A stretch of DNA of 8,775 nucleotides from Sva-07 sp038321235 (GCA_038321235.1 JBBQEU010000126.1:1-8775), one strand, 5' to 3'; shown: positions 1 through 6,239, numbered from the stretch's first letter. Translations and numbers: made by a program. The notes: generated by a model not told the origin, from the letters alone.

Positions 1-117
1 ACCTACAACACCGGCCTCAAATACGACAGCCCCGCTTACGACCAACTACCCATCGAACCCCACCACTGGCACGGCGAGTGGAACTACACCATCCACCCCA
101 CCAAACGCTCAACCTAA
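1..117 (+). CDS. ISAzo13-family transposase, C-terminal end only (partial)
   Basis: An open frame enters from the left edge and ends at TAA 115-117, giving 38 residues. They include the segments NTGLKYDSPAYDQLPI and HHWHGEWNYTIHP. The order 'TGLK...D...Y...I...H.WHGEWNYTI.P' resembles what I recall of the C-terminus of ISAzo13 (Rhodopirellula-type DDE) transposases, where a conserved [FW]H-x-[ED]WNYTI-x-P motif closes the protein. The catalytic residues lie outside the window, so activity cannot be judged. The element end should lie shortly after the stop, but with the other end missing I cannot identify the terminal inverted repeat. Family assignment is from motif memory. It could also be a fragment of a dead copy. 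Confidence 0.7.
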   Translation, partial: TYNTGLKYDSPAYDQLPIEPHHWHGEWNYTIHPTKRST

Positions 118-752
118 ATCGCGGCGAGGCCGAGCGCGACCTGCACGATCACCGCAGCGACCAGCCCACGAGCCCGTTCAGCCCGCCCGAACACAGCCCA
201 TGATGGCGCGCCTGCGGACGCGTCAACCGCACCCACACACACAGGTATATCCCCTGGGCCAATCGTCGAGTCGAGACATGTGTAGCGCCCCTCACCCTCG
301 TCCTCGACAACTCGCGACCTGGTGACCGAGGCCTCCTCGAGAACGGGCGATCCTGAGGGGGATTCAGGGCTCCGGGTCGACAGCCGAGTCGTATCGCTGA
401 AGCGCGTCGGCCCACGCTGGTCGGTTTCGGTCTCGGTCCACGTGTGGAAATGTGAACCTGCCATCTTGTCCCGGTACTGGGTCATCACCGCAGTGTGGGC
501 GTCGCTGGTGACGAATGCCGTGATCGCTACTCGATCCGTCCACGACGACAGCGTCCAAAAGGTTGGGCTGAGCGGCGCTGCCCGCAAGGAGAGCCCGACC
601 GCTCCGGGCGCGTTCAAGGTGGCTCGTCGCATTCGCAGTGCGGCGATCAGGAACCCGGGAACGTCACGTGCATGTGCGAGTTCGGGTCGCGAGACCTGAG
701 TCAGGGTGGCGGGTTGGGGTGAGTTCGTACTTTTCCAGGGGATGGTCGTCAT
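114..752 (-). CDS. DUF3291/ABM-like (dimeric alpha-beta barrel) protein, probably frameshifted
   Basis: ATG at 752 is preceded by AGGAG six bases upstream, and its ATGA overlaps the stop of the tetR remnant. Residues 1-106 look like small actinobacterial DUF3291/antibiotic-biosynthesis-monooxygenase-fold proteins: start MTTIPWK, then 'SRPELAHARDVPGFLIAALR', 'APGAVGLSLRA', 'TFWTLSSWTDR', 'HTAVM' and 'HFHTWTE'. Such proteins are usually about 130-150 residues and form dimeric ferredoxin-like barrels; the substrate is unknown. The open frame as it stands gives 212 residues, but after HTWTETET (about residue 110) it becomes low-complexity. The overlapping minus frame reads NRPAWADALQRYDSAVDPEP and stops at 364-366, which is the expected family ending. 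Joining the two frames gives a 129-residue protein. I infer loss of one base (or gain of two) within 419-437, so this is a pseudogene or a sequencing error. Confidence 0.6.
   Translation of the reverse strand: MTTIPWKSTNSPQPATLTQVSRPELAHARDVPGFLIAALRMRRATLNAPGAVGLSLRAAPLSPTFWTLSSWTDRVAITAFVTSDAHTAVMTQYRDKMAGSHFHTWTETETDQRGPTRFSDTTRLSTRSPESPSGSPVLEEASVTRSRVVEDEGEGRYTCLDSTIGPGDIPVCVGAVDASAGAPSWAVFGRAERARGLVAAVIVQVALGLAAI
118..363. other. Non-coding stretch between IS end and DUF3291 remnant
   Basis: I see no convincing gene here. It should contain the right end of the insertion sequence plus flanking DNA. The minus frame continuing from the DUF3291-like gene stays open across it, but the product is Ser/Thr/Pro/Arg-rich and unlike the family. 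Near the IS it ends in a hydrophobic run (GLVAAVIVQVALGLAAI) whose stop codon lies antisense to the transposase terminus, which could be a scrap of a gene cut by the insertion. Confidence 0.4.
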
Positions 753-964
753 GAGTTGCTCCTGTCGGTGGTGTCGGGAAGTCCGGCGAGGTCGATCTGG
801 AAGACGTCGAGCAGGCCGGAGGGATCCTGTGTGTTCGTTGCGGCGGGCAGTGCTCCCTGGATCTGCAGCAAGGCGATTCCGTGGACACCGGCCCACAGGA
901 CACCGGTGAGCAGCGCATGCGGCGTGCCGGATCGCCATCCCGTGGCCTGGGGCCCTCGTACCGT
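749..964 (-). pseudogene. TetR-family regulator remnant (C-terminal WHG-type domain only)
   Basis: This minus frame (71 residues, no plausible start, in-frame stop at 965-967) reads TPHALLTGVLWAGVHGIALL, then QIQGALP...SGLLDVFQIDLAGLP and stops at 749-751, overlapping the ATG at 752. The 'LWAGVHGIA' segment is the hallmark of the C-terminal ligand/dimerisation domain of WHG-type TetR regulators. The N-terminal helix-turn-helix, roughly 120 residues, is missing. Directly upstream are two palindromes and a promoter-like sequence ending at ATG 968 (MNGTR, a different frame). The simplest reading is an out-of-frame internal deletion that kept the operator, the first codons and the C-terminus. The regulator cannot bind DNA, so the operon is either deregulated or dead. 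The junction cannot be placed exactly without an intact homologue. Confidence 0.65.
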
Positions 965-968
965 TCAT

Positions 969-1005
969 GTAGACAGTGCATACATGACGTGTAGACAATG
1001 TCTAC
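969..1005. promoter_or_regulatory. Twin palindromic operator over the tetR-remnant promoter
   Basis: 991-1005 is a perfect 15-bp palindrome, GTAGACA-A-TGTCTAC. 969-983 is a second, imperfect copy, GTAGACA-G-TGCATAC (5 of 7 arm pairs). Their centres are 22 bp apart, about two helical turns, as expected for two dimers on one face. On the minus strand TAGACA (999-1004), a 16-bp gap and TATGCA (977-982) form a plausible promoter, with ATG at 968 eight bases after the -10. The site type and place fit a TetR-family autoregulator, here the deleted one. Confidence 0.6.
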
Positions 1006-1013
1006 GGCCATGC

Positions 1014-1033
1014 GACCGATGGTCCGATCGGTC
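1014..1033 (-). terminator. Possible terminator hairpin after the serine hydrolase
   Basis: GACCGAT (1014-1020) and ATCGGTC (1027-1033) form a perfect 7-bp stem with a 6-base loop, starting 16 bases past the stop codon of the hydrolase gene. No T-run follows, so this is at best a weak or U-less terminator. Confidence 0.35.
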
Positions 1034-1049
1034 CAGGTGCGTCGGATGA

Positions 1050-2108
1050 TCAGGCGGATTTGTTGATCTCGCGGATCAGTTCGAGCATGAGCTTGAACGA
1101 ACGGGACGGTCGAGCGAGGTCGTTGACGGTCCCGGCGAGGTAGGTCCCCGAGTCGACATCGACGAAGGCGAATGCACCCGAGAGTCCAGAGTGGCCGCGG
1201 AGGTCTGGCGGCGCGCCGCGCCACCACATCGCTCGCGGCAGTCTGAACCTCAAGTGCCCAACCCCGGCTTGCAGGGGGAAGAACACTCGGCGGTACTCGC
1301 CGCTGAACGGGTCGACGGCAGTCTCGAACAACTCGCCTGTGTGGAATGCGCGCAGGAACACCATGAGGTCCGCCGCTGTTGCCACGATGCCGCCGTCGGG
1401 TCCGAAGCTCACCATGGCGTCGGGAATGCAGAGCTGGCGTCGACCGTCGCGAAGAGCGAGCGGTCGCCGGTCGGCCGGGTCGACGTACAGCCAGGTGTCC
1501 GTCAGTCCGAGCGGTTGGAAAACCTCGTTCTCGAGCGCGTCGTTGTAGCTGGCCGATGTCGCGTGTTCGATCACCCGACCGAGCAGCTGGAAATTGGTGT
1601 CGCTGTAGCGCGCTCGACGACCGTGACCTGGCGCAAACACCGCACCGCGGTCGCGTGTCCACTGGACGACGTCGTGCGGATTCCAGGACACATCGTGGTG
1701 GCTTCGCACCTGCTTGTCGAGCGAGAGCTCGCCCCGGCGCGGATTGCGCCCGGAGAAATAGTCGGGAAGCCCAGACGTGTGAGCGAGCAGGTGACGCACG
1801 GTGATCGAGGGTGTGTGGTCGACACCGCGATGCACGTGGAGTCCGTCCACCTCCCCTGGTGCGACTCGGTCGACGAGTCGGTCATCGATCGACAGCACGG
1901 ACCTCTCGACGAGTCGGCGAATGATCGCGGTCGTGTACAGCTTGGTCGTGCTGGCGATGAAGAACGGTGTTGCGTCGGTGACGTCCCCACATGCCGCTGA
2001 CCACGAGATCTCTCGACTGGGTTGTTCGACACGCACGACGATGCCCTCAACACCGTCAGCGGCGTGCTCGACGACACGCTGGAGTCGTCGCGAGAGGTCG
2101 TCGGTCAT
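1050..2108 (-). CDS. Serine hydrolase, beta-lactamase class C / DD-peptidase-like family
   Basis: A 352-residue protein with the active-site motifs of the serine beta-lactamase/penicillin-binding fold. These are S53-T-T-K56 (nucleophile and general base, in 'FFIASTTKLYT'), Y168-S-D ('ARYSDTNFQLLG', where YxN is commonest and related esterases vary) and a C-terminal H306-S-G ('GHSGLSGA', in place of KTG). Other family hallmarks are 'ITVRHLLAHTSGLPDYF' (residues 102-118) and 'PDGGIVATAADLMVFL' (237-252). Family members act as esterases, DD-peptidases, amidases or lactam hydrolases. I see no signal peptide or membrane segment, so it probably works in the cytosol on a small ester or amide rather than on peptidoglycan. 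The start is fixed by a 4-base ATGA overlap with the PadR gene (2105-2108), which implies translational coupling and PadR control. The substrate is unknown. Confidence 0.85.
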   Translation of the reverse strand: MTDDLSRRLQRVVEHAADGVEGIVVRVEQPSREISWSAACGDVTDATPFFIASTTKLYTTAIIRRLVERSVLSIDDRLVDRVAPGEVDGLHVHRGVDHTPSITVRHLLAHTSGLPDYFSGRNPRRGELSLDKQVRSHHDVSWNPHDVVQWTRDRGAVFAPGHGRRARYSDTNFQLLGRVIEHATSASYNDALENEVFQPLGLTDTWLYVDPADRRPLALRDGRRQLCIPDAMVSFGPDGGIVATAADLMVFLRAFHTGELFETAVDPFSGEYRRVFFPLQAGVGHLRFRLPRAMWWRGAPPDLRGHSGLSGAFAFVDVDSGTYLAGTVNDLARPSRSFKLMLELIREINKSA

Positions 2109-2650
2109 GACGCGGACTCGATGCGGTCGAGCACGAGCAATGACTCCTCCGCCCAGGCCTCGGTTGCTCGGGCAGCATGTTCTCCGGCCGACACCGTGAG
2201 CAGGAAGAAGGGGTGGTCCTCGGTCGGTTCCTCGGCTTGGATCTCCCGGCGGATCGCGTCGAACCCGGCGAGCTGTTCGACCGCCTGGCTCCTGGCCTGT
2301 TCGAGCAGAGCACGACACCCGTCGATTCCGAGGCGACGACCGAAGAAGAGGCGCAGCAGCGTTCCGTTGCGTGGTCGGGCCGACTGCGGTGGTTCGGACA
2401 GCCGAGAACGAAGGTGTTCGAGCCCGCGCTCGGTAATGGCAAACCTCGATTTCGAATCGCCGTCTGCCTGCGTGACCTCGACCAGGCCGTTGGCGCGCAG
2501 CTCGGCAAGCGTTGGATAGATCTGGCCGAAGCTCTCGCTCCAGAAGTGTCCCAGGACATCGCGGATTGCTTGTCGGAGCGCGTAGCCACTCATCGACTCG
2601 ACGCTCAATGCGCCGAGAACTGCCACGTCGGTCTGTCGATCGGATGCCAT
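2105..2650 (-). CDS. PadR-family transcriptional regulator
   Basis: A 181-residue protein. The N-terminal winged helix (about residues 8-84) has the PadR signature: 'VLGALSVESMSGYALRQAI', 'FWSESFGQIYPTLAELRANGLVEV', then the wing 'SKSRFAITERGLEHL'. The C-terminal part (about 95-178) is helical and charged, as in PadR proteins with a long dimerisation domain (PadR-s1/Vir_C type). It likely represses its own operon with the coupled serine hydrolase. The ATG at 2650 was chosen because the PadR fold begins right after it and because a -10-like TATATT ends seven bases upstream. There is no Shine-Dalgarno, so the mRNA is probably leaderless. GTG at 2653 is an in-frame alternative. Many PadR proteins sense phenolics or drugs, but no ligand can be inferred here. 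Confidence 0.88.
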   Translation of the reverse strand: MASDRQTDVAVLGALSVESMSGYALRQAIRDVLGHFWSESFGQIYPTLAELRANGLVEVTQADGDSKSRFAITERGLEHLRSRLSEPPQSARPRNGTLLRLFFGRRLGIDGCRALLEQARSQAVEQLAGFDAIRREIQAEEPTEDHPFFLLTVSAGEHAARATEAWAEESLLVLDRIESAS

Positions 2651-2685
2651 CACCAGGAATATATCTGCCAGATATGTTCCTGGTG
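2651..2685. promoter_or_regulatory. 35-bp near-perfect palindrome: likely PadR operator over a leaderless promoter
   Basis: Bases 2651-2685 form an inverted repeat in which 16 of 17 pairs match around the centre at 2668. The core is ATATCTG-C-CAGATAT and the outer arms are CACCAGGAA and TTCCTGGTG. It abuts the PadR start codon. On the minus strand TTCACC (2682-2687), an 18-bp gap and TATATT (2658-2663) make a promoter with ATG 2650 seven bases after the -10, so a protein bound here would block initiation. It lies between the upstream gene's stop (2698) and padR. With an AT-rich core and no T-tract, an operator is more likely than a terminator. Confidence 0.65.
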
Positions 2686-2697
2686 AATCTTCTTCGA

Positions 2698-4245
2698 TCA
2701 GCTCGTGAATCCGGCCGTGACGTAGAGCGTCATCTCGCCTCGCTGGTCGACCTCGAGAGCGGTGGGGATGATGGTCTGCCAGATGTTCACCGCCAGTGGA
2801 TCCAGGGCCGAACCGACATCTGCGATGAACGGCGTGGTGACAGTGGGTCCCGCCCTGGGGGCCCATGCGAACGGGCTCCAGATCGGGCATCCTGGGTCGA
2901 AGAACCCCGTACCGCTGCGAGCCGTCAGAGATCGCCGTACGTCGCGGGCGCTGACACCTTCGGCCAAGGGCTCGATCACCGTGGTGCGATACGAGTCGGC
3001 GAGTTCGGAATACAGAACAGCGAGGTCGCTGCCGCGGCCGACCTGATCGTCGGAGAGGACTCGGTCGGCTGTACACGCGAATCCGGACACTGCGACGCCC
3101 ACGGTTGCATCGAGCGTGAAGTCGACCACCCGATCGGGCTGGTCAGCGACTCCGAGGTCTGAGTTGATGTACGGATCGTCGCCGAAGCAGTTCCCGCGAG
3201 CGCCGAGGTCGTCGCACCGCACGTACGAGCGGACTTCGAGCGTCAGGATCCCGTCGAGCGGCTCGTCGGAATCGACCTGGCGAATGTTGTAGATCCCAGG
3301 AGCGAGTTCATCGGCAGCGTCGATCGGCACGTCGGGTGACGGCGGTCCCGCCCAGTCGGTGCCGCAGCAGGCGATGTACGACAGGCTCGGGAAGGGTTCG
3401 GTCGCGTCGGCCCAACCAACAGCAGTCGGATCCGGCTGCTCGGCCCCTGGCTGATCGATGCGGGTCAGTTCGCCATTGTCGAAACCGAGGAGGAAGCCGA
3501 AGCCACCGCTGAACAGATAGCCGTCGGGGGCTGACGGTAATGGTGTCGCACCGTTGACGAGGGCGATCAGTTCTTTGCCCGAGATGAGATAGCTGGCGTC
3601 GCTGCTGAAGTCGCGTACCGAGATGGGAACCTCGGTGACGGCGAGGTCGAGTTGACCGACCGGCCCGTTGACGTCCGTGCCGAACGGCGTGCACACGCCA
3701 GGCGAGTCGTCGCCGAACCGCGCAATGCAGTCCTGGCCGGTGTACGCCTGAACGACATCGAATCGCAGCCGCAGCGGATCATCCGGCCCGACCCCTTCGT
3801 GGAGGTAGGCGAAGTACATACCGTCGTACTCCCCACCCGGTGCCGGGACCGGTTCGGTCGTTCCCGGAAAGACCGGCCCGACAGTGACCTCGTACTCGCC
3901 ACGCGGCGCCAACTCGACCGACGTGACCGGCTCCGGGCTCCCTCCCGTCTCGATCCGGATCGTGTTCGGCGCAGACTCCTCGCGCGGCTGCGTCGTGGCG
4001 ACCTGCGAGGAACCGGGCTCGTCGGAGGTCGTGATCGTTCGGGTGCCGCCGTTGCGCTGCGTGTAGGCGATCATTCCGAGCGCAGCGACGAGCAGGACCG
4101 ACGCTGCGACCGCAAGCAATCTGGAGCCGCTGCGATCGCGGTCGGTCGCATACCGCACGATGGGGCTCGGAGCCGAGGGTGGAGGCGGAGCGGCATTGAC
4201 GAGTTCGTCGAAGGCACGGCGGATTTCGTTGTCGAGGTCGTTCAT
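2698..4245 (-). CDS. Single-pass membrane protein, putative anti-sigma factor with duplicated outer domain
   Basis: A 515-residue protein whose ATG (4245) overlaps the ECF sigma factor's stop codon as ATGA, the classic arrangement of a sigma factor and its membrane-bound antagonist. Residues 1-40 would be cytosolic (MNDLDNEIRRAFDELV, then a Pro-rich linker), 42-62 are one transmembrane helix (LLAVAASVLLVAALGMIAY), and about 450 residues face outside. There is no HxxxCxxC zinc motif. The outer part starts with a Thr/Ser/Pro linker (65-105) and then has two similar blocks at about 143-205 and 318-388. Each has a '[DE]PL...L.-[VF]-[DE]-V' strand, a '[DC]-C/D...G.-C' cysteine pair and an 'FGDD' turn. 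Eight cysteines may form disulfides. I do not recognise the outer domain. The anti-sigma role is inferred from context and topology only; the N-terminal segment is short for a sigma-binding domain. The stop is 47 bp before padR, with no obvious terminator. Confidence 0.7.
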   Translation of the reverse strand: MNDLDNEIRRAFDELVNAAPPPPSAPSPIVRYATDRDRSGSRLLAVAASVLLVAALGMIAYTQRNGGTRTITTSDEPGSSQVATTQPREESAPNTIRIETGGSPEPVTSVELAPRGEYEVTVGPVFPGTTEPVPAPGGEYDGMYFAYLHEGVGPDDPLRLRFDVVQAYTGQDCIARFGDDSPGVCTPFGTDVNGPVGQLDLAVTEVPISVRDFSSDASYLISGKELIALVNGATPLPSAPDGYLFSGGFGFLLGFDNGELTRIDQPGAEQPDPTAVGWADATEPFPSLSYIACCGTDWAGPPSPDVPIDAADELAPGIYNIRQVDSDEPLDGILTLEVRSYVRCDDLGARGNCFGDDPYINSDLGVADQPDRVVDFTLDATVGVAVSGFACTADRVLSDDQVGRGSDLAVLYSELADSYRTTVIEPLAEGVSARDVRRSLTARSGTGFFDPGCPIWSPFAWAPRAGPTVTTPFIADVGSALDPLAVNIWQTIIPTALEVDQRGEMTLYVTAGFTS

Positions 4246-4700
4246 CGAAGGAGCGCTTTCATGCGGCGGCGGGCGGTCTGGGACTCGCGCTGGACGGTAC
4301 GGGTCGAGAAGTCGAGGCGATGAGCCGTCTCTGCGACGTCGAGGTCGAGCCAATACAGGCAGAACAGCACTGCCCGTTGACGGGTGGACAAGGTATTCAT
4401 GACCGCGAGCACTTCAGGCCGGATACCGACTTCGGCCGTGTTGGCGGTCTCGCGGGAAGCGATTTCCCGGCGTTGTCGCCGGCTGTTGCTGCGGTGACGG
4501 TCACGGACCTGGTTCAGCACGGCCTGGTAGAGATAGGCCCGACGGTCCTCGATCGAGGCCCAGCGCGGTGACGCGAATGCCGAAGCGAATGCGTCAGCCA
4601 CGACGTCGTCAGCGTCGGCCGGGCCCGCGATCGCCGCGGCGTAGCGAGTCAGCTCGGCGGCGTGTTCACGAAACGCCGCTTCATCGTCGGTCATCGTCAT
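4242..4700 (-). CDS. ECF-type RNA polymerase sigma factor
   Basis: A 152-residue sigma-70 family protein of ECF size. Region 2 covers about residues 7-70 ('FREHAAELTRYAAAIAG', 'DADDVVADAFASAF', 'RAYLYQAVLNQVRDRHR') and binds core polymerase and the -10 element. Region 4 covers about 100-150 ('MNTLSTRQRAVLFCLYWLDL', 'VAETAHRLDFSTRTVQRES') with the helix-turn-helix for the -35 element. There is no C-terminal extension. The start is uncertain among ATG codons at 4709, 4700 and 4694, none with a Shine-Dalgarno; the region 2 fold is complete with any of them. It is coupled by ATGA to the downstream membrane protein and diverges from the SCO6745/TetR operon. I could not find a convincing ECF-type promoter upstream that would show autoregulation. 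Confidence 0.88.
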   Translation of the reverse strand: MTMTDDEAAFREHAAELTRYAAAIAGPADADDVVADAFASAFASPRWASIEDRRAYLYQAVLNQVRDRHRSNSRRQRREIASRETANTAEVGIRPEVLAVMNTLSTRQRAVLFCLYWLDLDVAETAHRLDFSTRTVQRESQTARRRMKALLR

Positions 4701-4786
4701 CGATCGCATCGCAGCTGTAACGGCACCGCCGAGCGATCTGCGCCAAACTTTCCGCGCGCGTGATCCACATCCCACTCGACCTGCCG

Positions 4787-4839
4787 TACCAATGTACCAA
4801 AACGTGACACCCTGTCAGCTTATTGGTATGGTCGCCCGA
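4787..4839 (+). promoter_or_regulatory. Nested inverted repeats and leaderless promoter of the SCO6745-tetR operon
   Basis: Outer arms TACCAAT (4787-4793) and ATTGGTA (4822-4828) enclose TGACA-CCC-TGTCA (4805-4817); the two repeats have slightly different centres. TACCAA also occurs twice in tandem (4787-4792 and 4795-4800). GTGACA (4804-4809), a 17-bp gap and TATGGT (4827-4832) resemble a sigma-A promoter, with ATG at 4840 seven bases after the -10. The inner repeat overlaps the -35, a good place for repression by the TetR protein of this operon. Confidence 0.5.
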
Positions 4840-5598
4840 ATGCAGAACGAAGAGATCGACAGCGCAGATGGCCGGATCAACCAGCTCGGAGCATCACTCT
4901 TCCTCGACGCGGCGACCATCGAGACGGCAAGCCGGCACGGCGTACTGGACATTGTTGCCCTGATCTTCGGCGGTCGTGCCGGCGCACTGGGAGACATCGA
5001 CGTTGCACCAATGACCAACGCATTCCCGTTCATATCGCCGAGCATGCTCGAGGCGTGTTGGCCCGCGATCGAGTCAGCGGGAGGACCCATTGCACTCCGG
5101 AAGGTGTTCTCGGAGGCCGTCTCCGACGCTGCGCGGGCACGCTGGGACCAGTCCGCGCTTCGGGTGATCGGGGCCACGGCACGTGAGGTGATTGCGTCGG
5201 TTGACGGTGTATCTCCCGGGCTGTTCACCGCGTGGCGCGCGATCGCCCTCGATGCAACGCCGAGCGCGATGGATCGCGGGATCGACCGCGTGGCGGACAC
5301 CGAGGTTGCCAGCCTCTTTGCGTTGCGCGAACTGCGCGGCGACATCCACATCGAGAGCGTGCGAACGATCGGCCTCACTCCGCTCGAGGCCGAGATCGCG
5401 ACCCGCGGTCCCGTGGTCGCCGAACTCCACGGGTGGCCGGCGCCTTTCCCCGACGCAGCGCCTCACGAGCAACGCTCACGCGAGGCCGGTCGCCGAACCT
5501 CCGAACGCATGGTGGAGATCTACGACGGCGCCATTGACGCCGCCGCATTCAGTTCGTTCGTCGATGCACTCGCATGCTTGGTCGTCAACCGAGGATGA
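4840..5598 (+). CDS. SCO6745-family protein
   Basis: A 252-residue, mostly helical protein whose landmarks fit the actinobacterial SCO6745 family. These are 'FGGRAGALGDI' (43-53, family F.GRAAPLG), 'AFPFISPSMLEACWP' (61-75, family FYNFSP.LV...LP), 'LFALRELRGDIHIESVRTIGL' spread over 159-179 (family LLREHRGDGH...L...GL) and a GW near 198-199 followed by a segment like the family's C-terminal winged-helix part ('SREAGRRTSERMVEIY'). The biochemical function of the family is not known to me. There is no signal peptide or membrane segment. ATG 4840 was preferred over the in-frame ATG at 4828, which lies inside the -10 element; no Shine-Dalgarno supports either. The stop overlaps the start of the TetR gene as ATGA, so the two are made together. 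The match is divergent and based on motifs. Confidence 0.62.
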   Translation: MQNEEIDSADGRINQLGASLFLDAATIETASRHGVLDIVALIFGGRAGALGDIDVAPMTNAFPFISPSMLEACWPAIESAGGPIALRKVFSEAVSDAARARWDQSALRVIGATAREVIASVDGVSPGLFTAWRAIALDATPSAMDRGIDRVADTEVASLFALRELRGDIHIESVRTIGLTPLEAEIATRGPVVAELHGWPAPFPDAAPHEQRSREAGRRTSERMVEIYDGAIDAAAFSSFVDALACLVVNRG

Positions 5599-6239
5599 GC
5601 CCGGGAGACGAACATCAGACGGCACCGGCGCGCCGCCGGCCACAGCAGGACCGGAGCTCCGCCAAGGTCGAATCGATCGTGTCCGCGACTGCGCTCCTAC
5701 TCCGCGCGACCGACCCGAGCGACCTGACCACGCGAACGATCGCGACGTCCGCAGGAGTCTCACCGGCCACGGTCTACCGCTACTTCCGAGATGTCGACCA
5801 CGTCGTCGAGGCCGTCCTCGTCGCACACGCGGAAGCCGCGAACGCCGCAGTGTCAGCCGCTCTGGCGACGTCGAGGCACCGCACCGTGACCGGCGTCTTT
5901 CGGTTGGTCGTCGACACCCACCTCCGTCTCTATGCGGCTCGCCCCGACCTCACCGCCACCTGGGGGTCCGAGGAACTCGCCCAGCGTCGCCGCAACATCG
6001 AGATCGAGTCGGACCGATCACTGGCCCGACAGGTCGGCCGGCATCTCCTCGACAAGGGGCTCATCGCCGACCTCACCAGCACCGAAGAGCTCCTCCTCGA
6101 TGCTCATTGGGCGACTGCGGGAACACTTCTCGGACGAGCACTCGGCGCAGATTTCGCTGCCCGCCCGATCTTGCTCGACGAACTCCGCCGCCTGGTCGAA
6201 CACTTCTCGACTCGCTATGGCCCAAGCGTCACCCACTGA
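5595..6239 (+). CDS. TetR/AcrR-family transcriptional regulator
   Basis: A 214-residue protein with a TetR N-terminal domain at about residues 25-75. The recognition module 'LTTRTIATSAGVSPATVYRYF' spans about 45-64 and is followed by 'RDVDHVVEAVLVAHAE'. The first 24 residues are a Pro/Arg/Gln-rich extension ('PARRRPQQDRSS') that may give extra DNA contacts. The C-terminal part (80-210) is an all-helical ligand/dimer domain with no recognisable subfamily. ATG 5595 overlaps the preceding stop as ATGA. An in-frame ATG at 5574 inside the upstream gene is less likely. It probably autoregulates the operon through the inverted repeats at 4787-4828. The ligand is unknown. Confidence 0.88.
   Translation: MSPGDEHQTAPARRRPQQDRSSAKVESIVSATALLLRATDPSDLTTRTIATSAGVSPATVYRYFRDVDHVVEAVLVAHAEAANAAVSAALATSRHRTVTGVFRLVVDTHLRLYAARPDLTATWGSEELAQRRRNIEIESDRSLARQVGRHLLDKGLIADLTSTEELLLDAHWATAGTLLGRALGADFAARPILLDELRRLVEHFSTRYGPSVTH

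Noticed and set aside
664..1662. Long minus open frame of 332 codons
   Set aside because: Arg/Pro-rich, out-of-frame shadow of the serine hydrolase and the tetR remnant, with no domain motifs.
1191..2000. Plus-strand open frame of 269 codons
   Set aside because: Lies antisense to the serine hydrolase, which has clear SxxK, YSD and HSG motifs; its own product is featureless.
2109..2318. Longer start for the serine hydrolase
   Set aside because: The added residues are Arg/Pro-rich and overlap the PadR gene; ATG 2108 gives the coupled overlap and complete fold.
2651..2685. Palindrome as terminator of the membrane protein gene
   Set aside because: AT-rich core, no T-run, and exact overlap with a promoter-like element point to an operator.
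3652..4323. Plus open frame of 223 codons
   Set aside because: Antisense shadow of the membrane protein gene; Arg/Asp-rich without motifs.
4701..4780. ECF-type autoregulatory promoter (GGAAAGTTT on the minus strand)
   Set aside because: No CGTC-like -10 at the usual 16-17 bp distance; the nearest CGTT is about 26 bp away.
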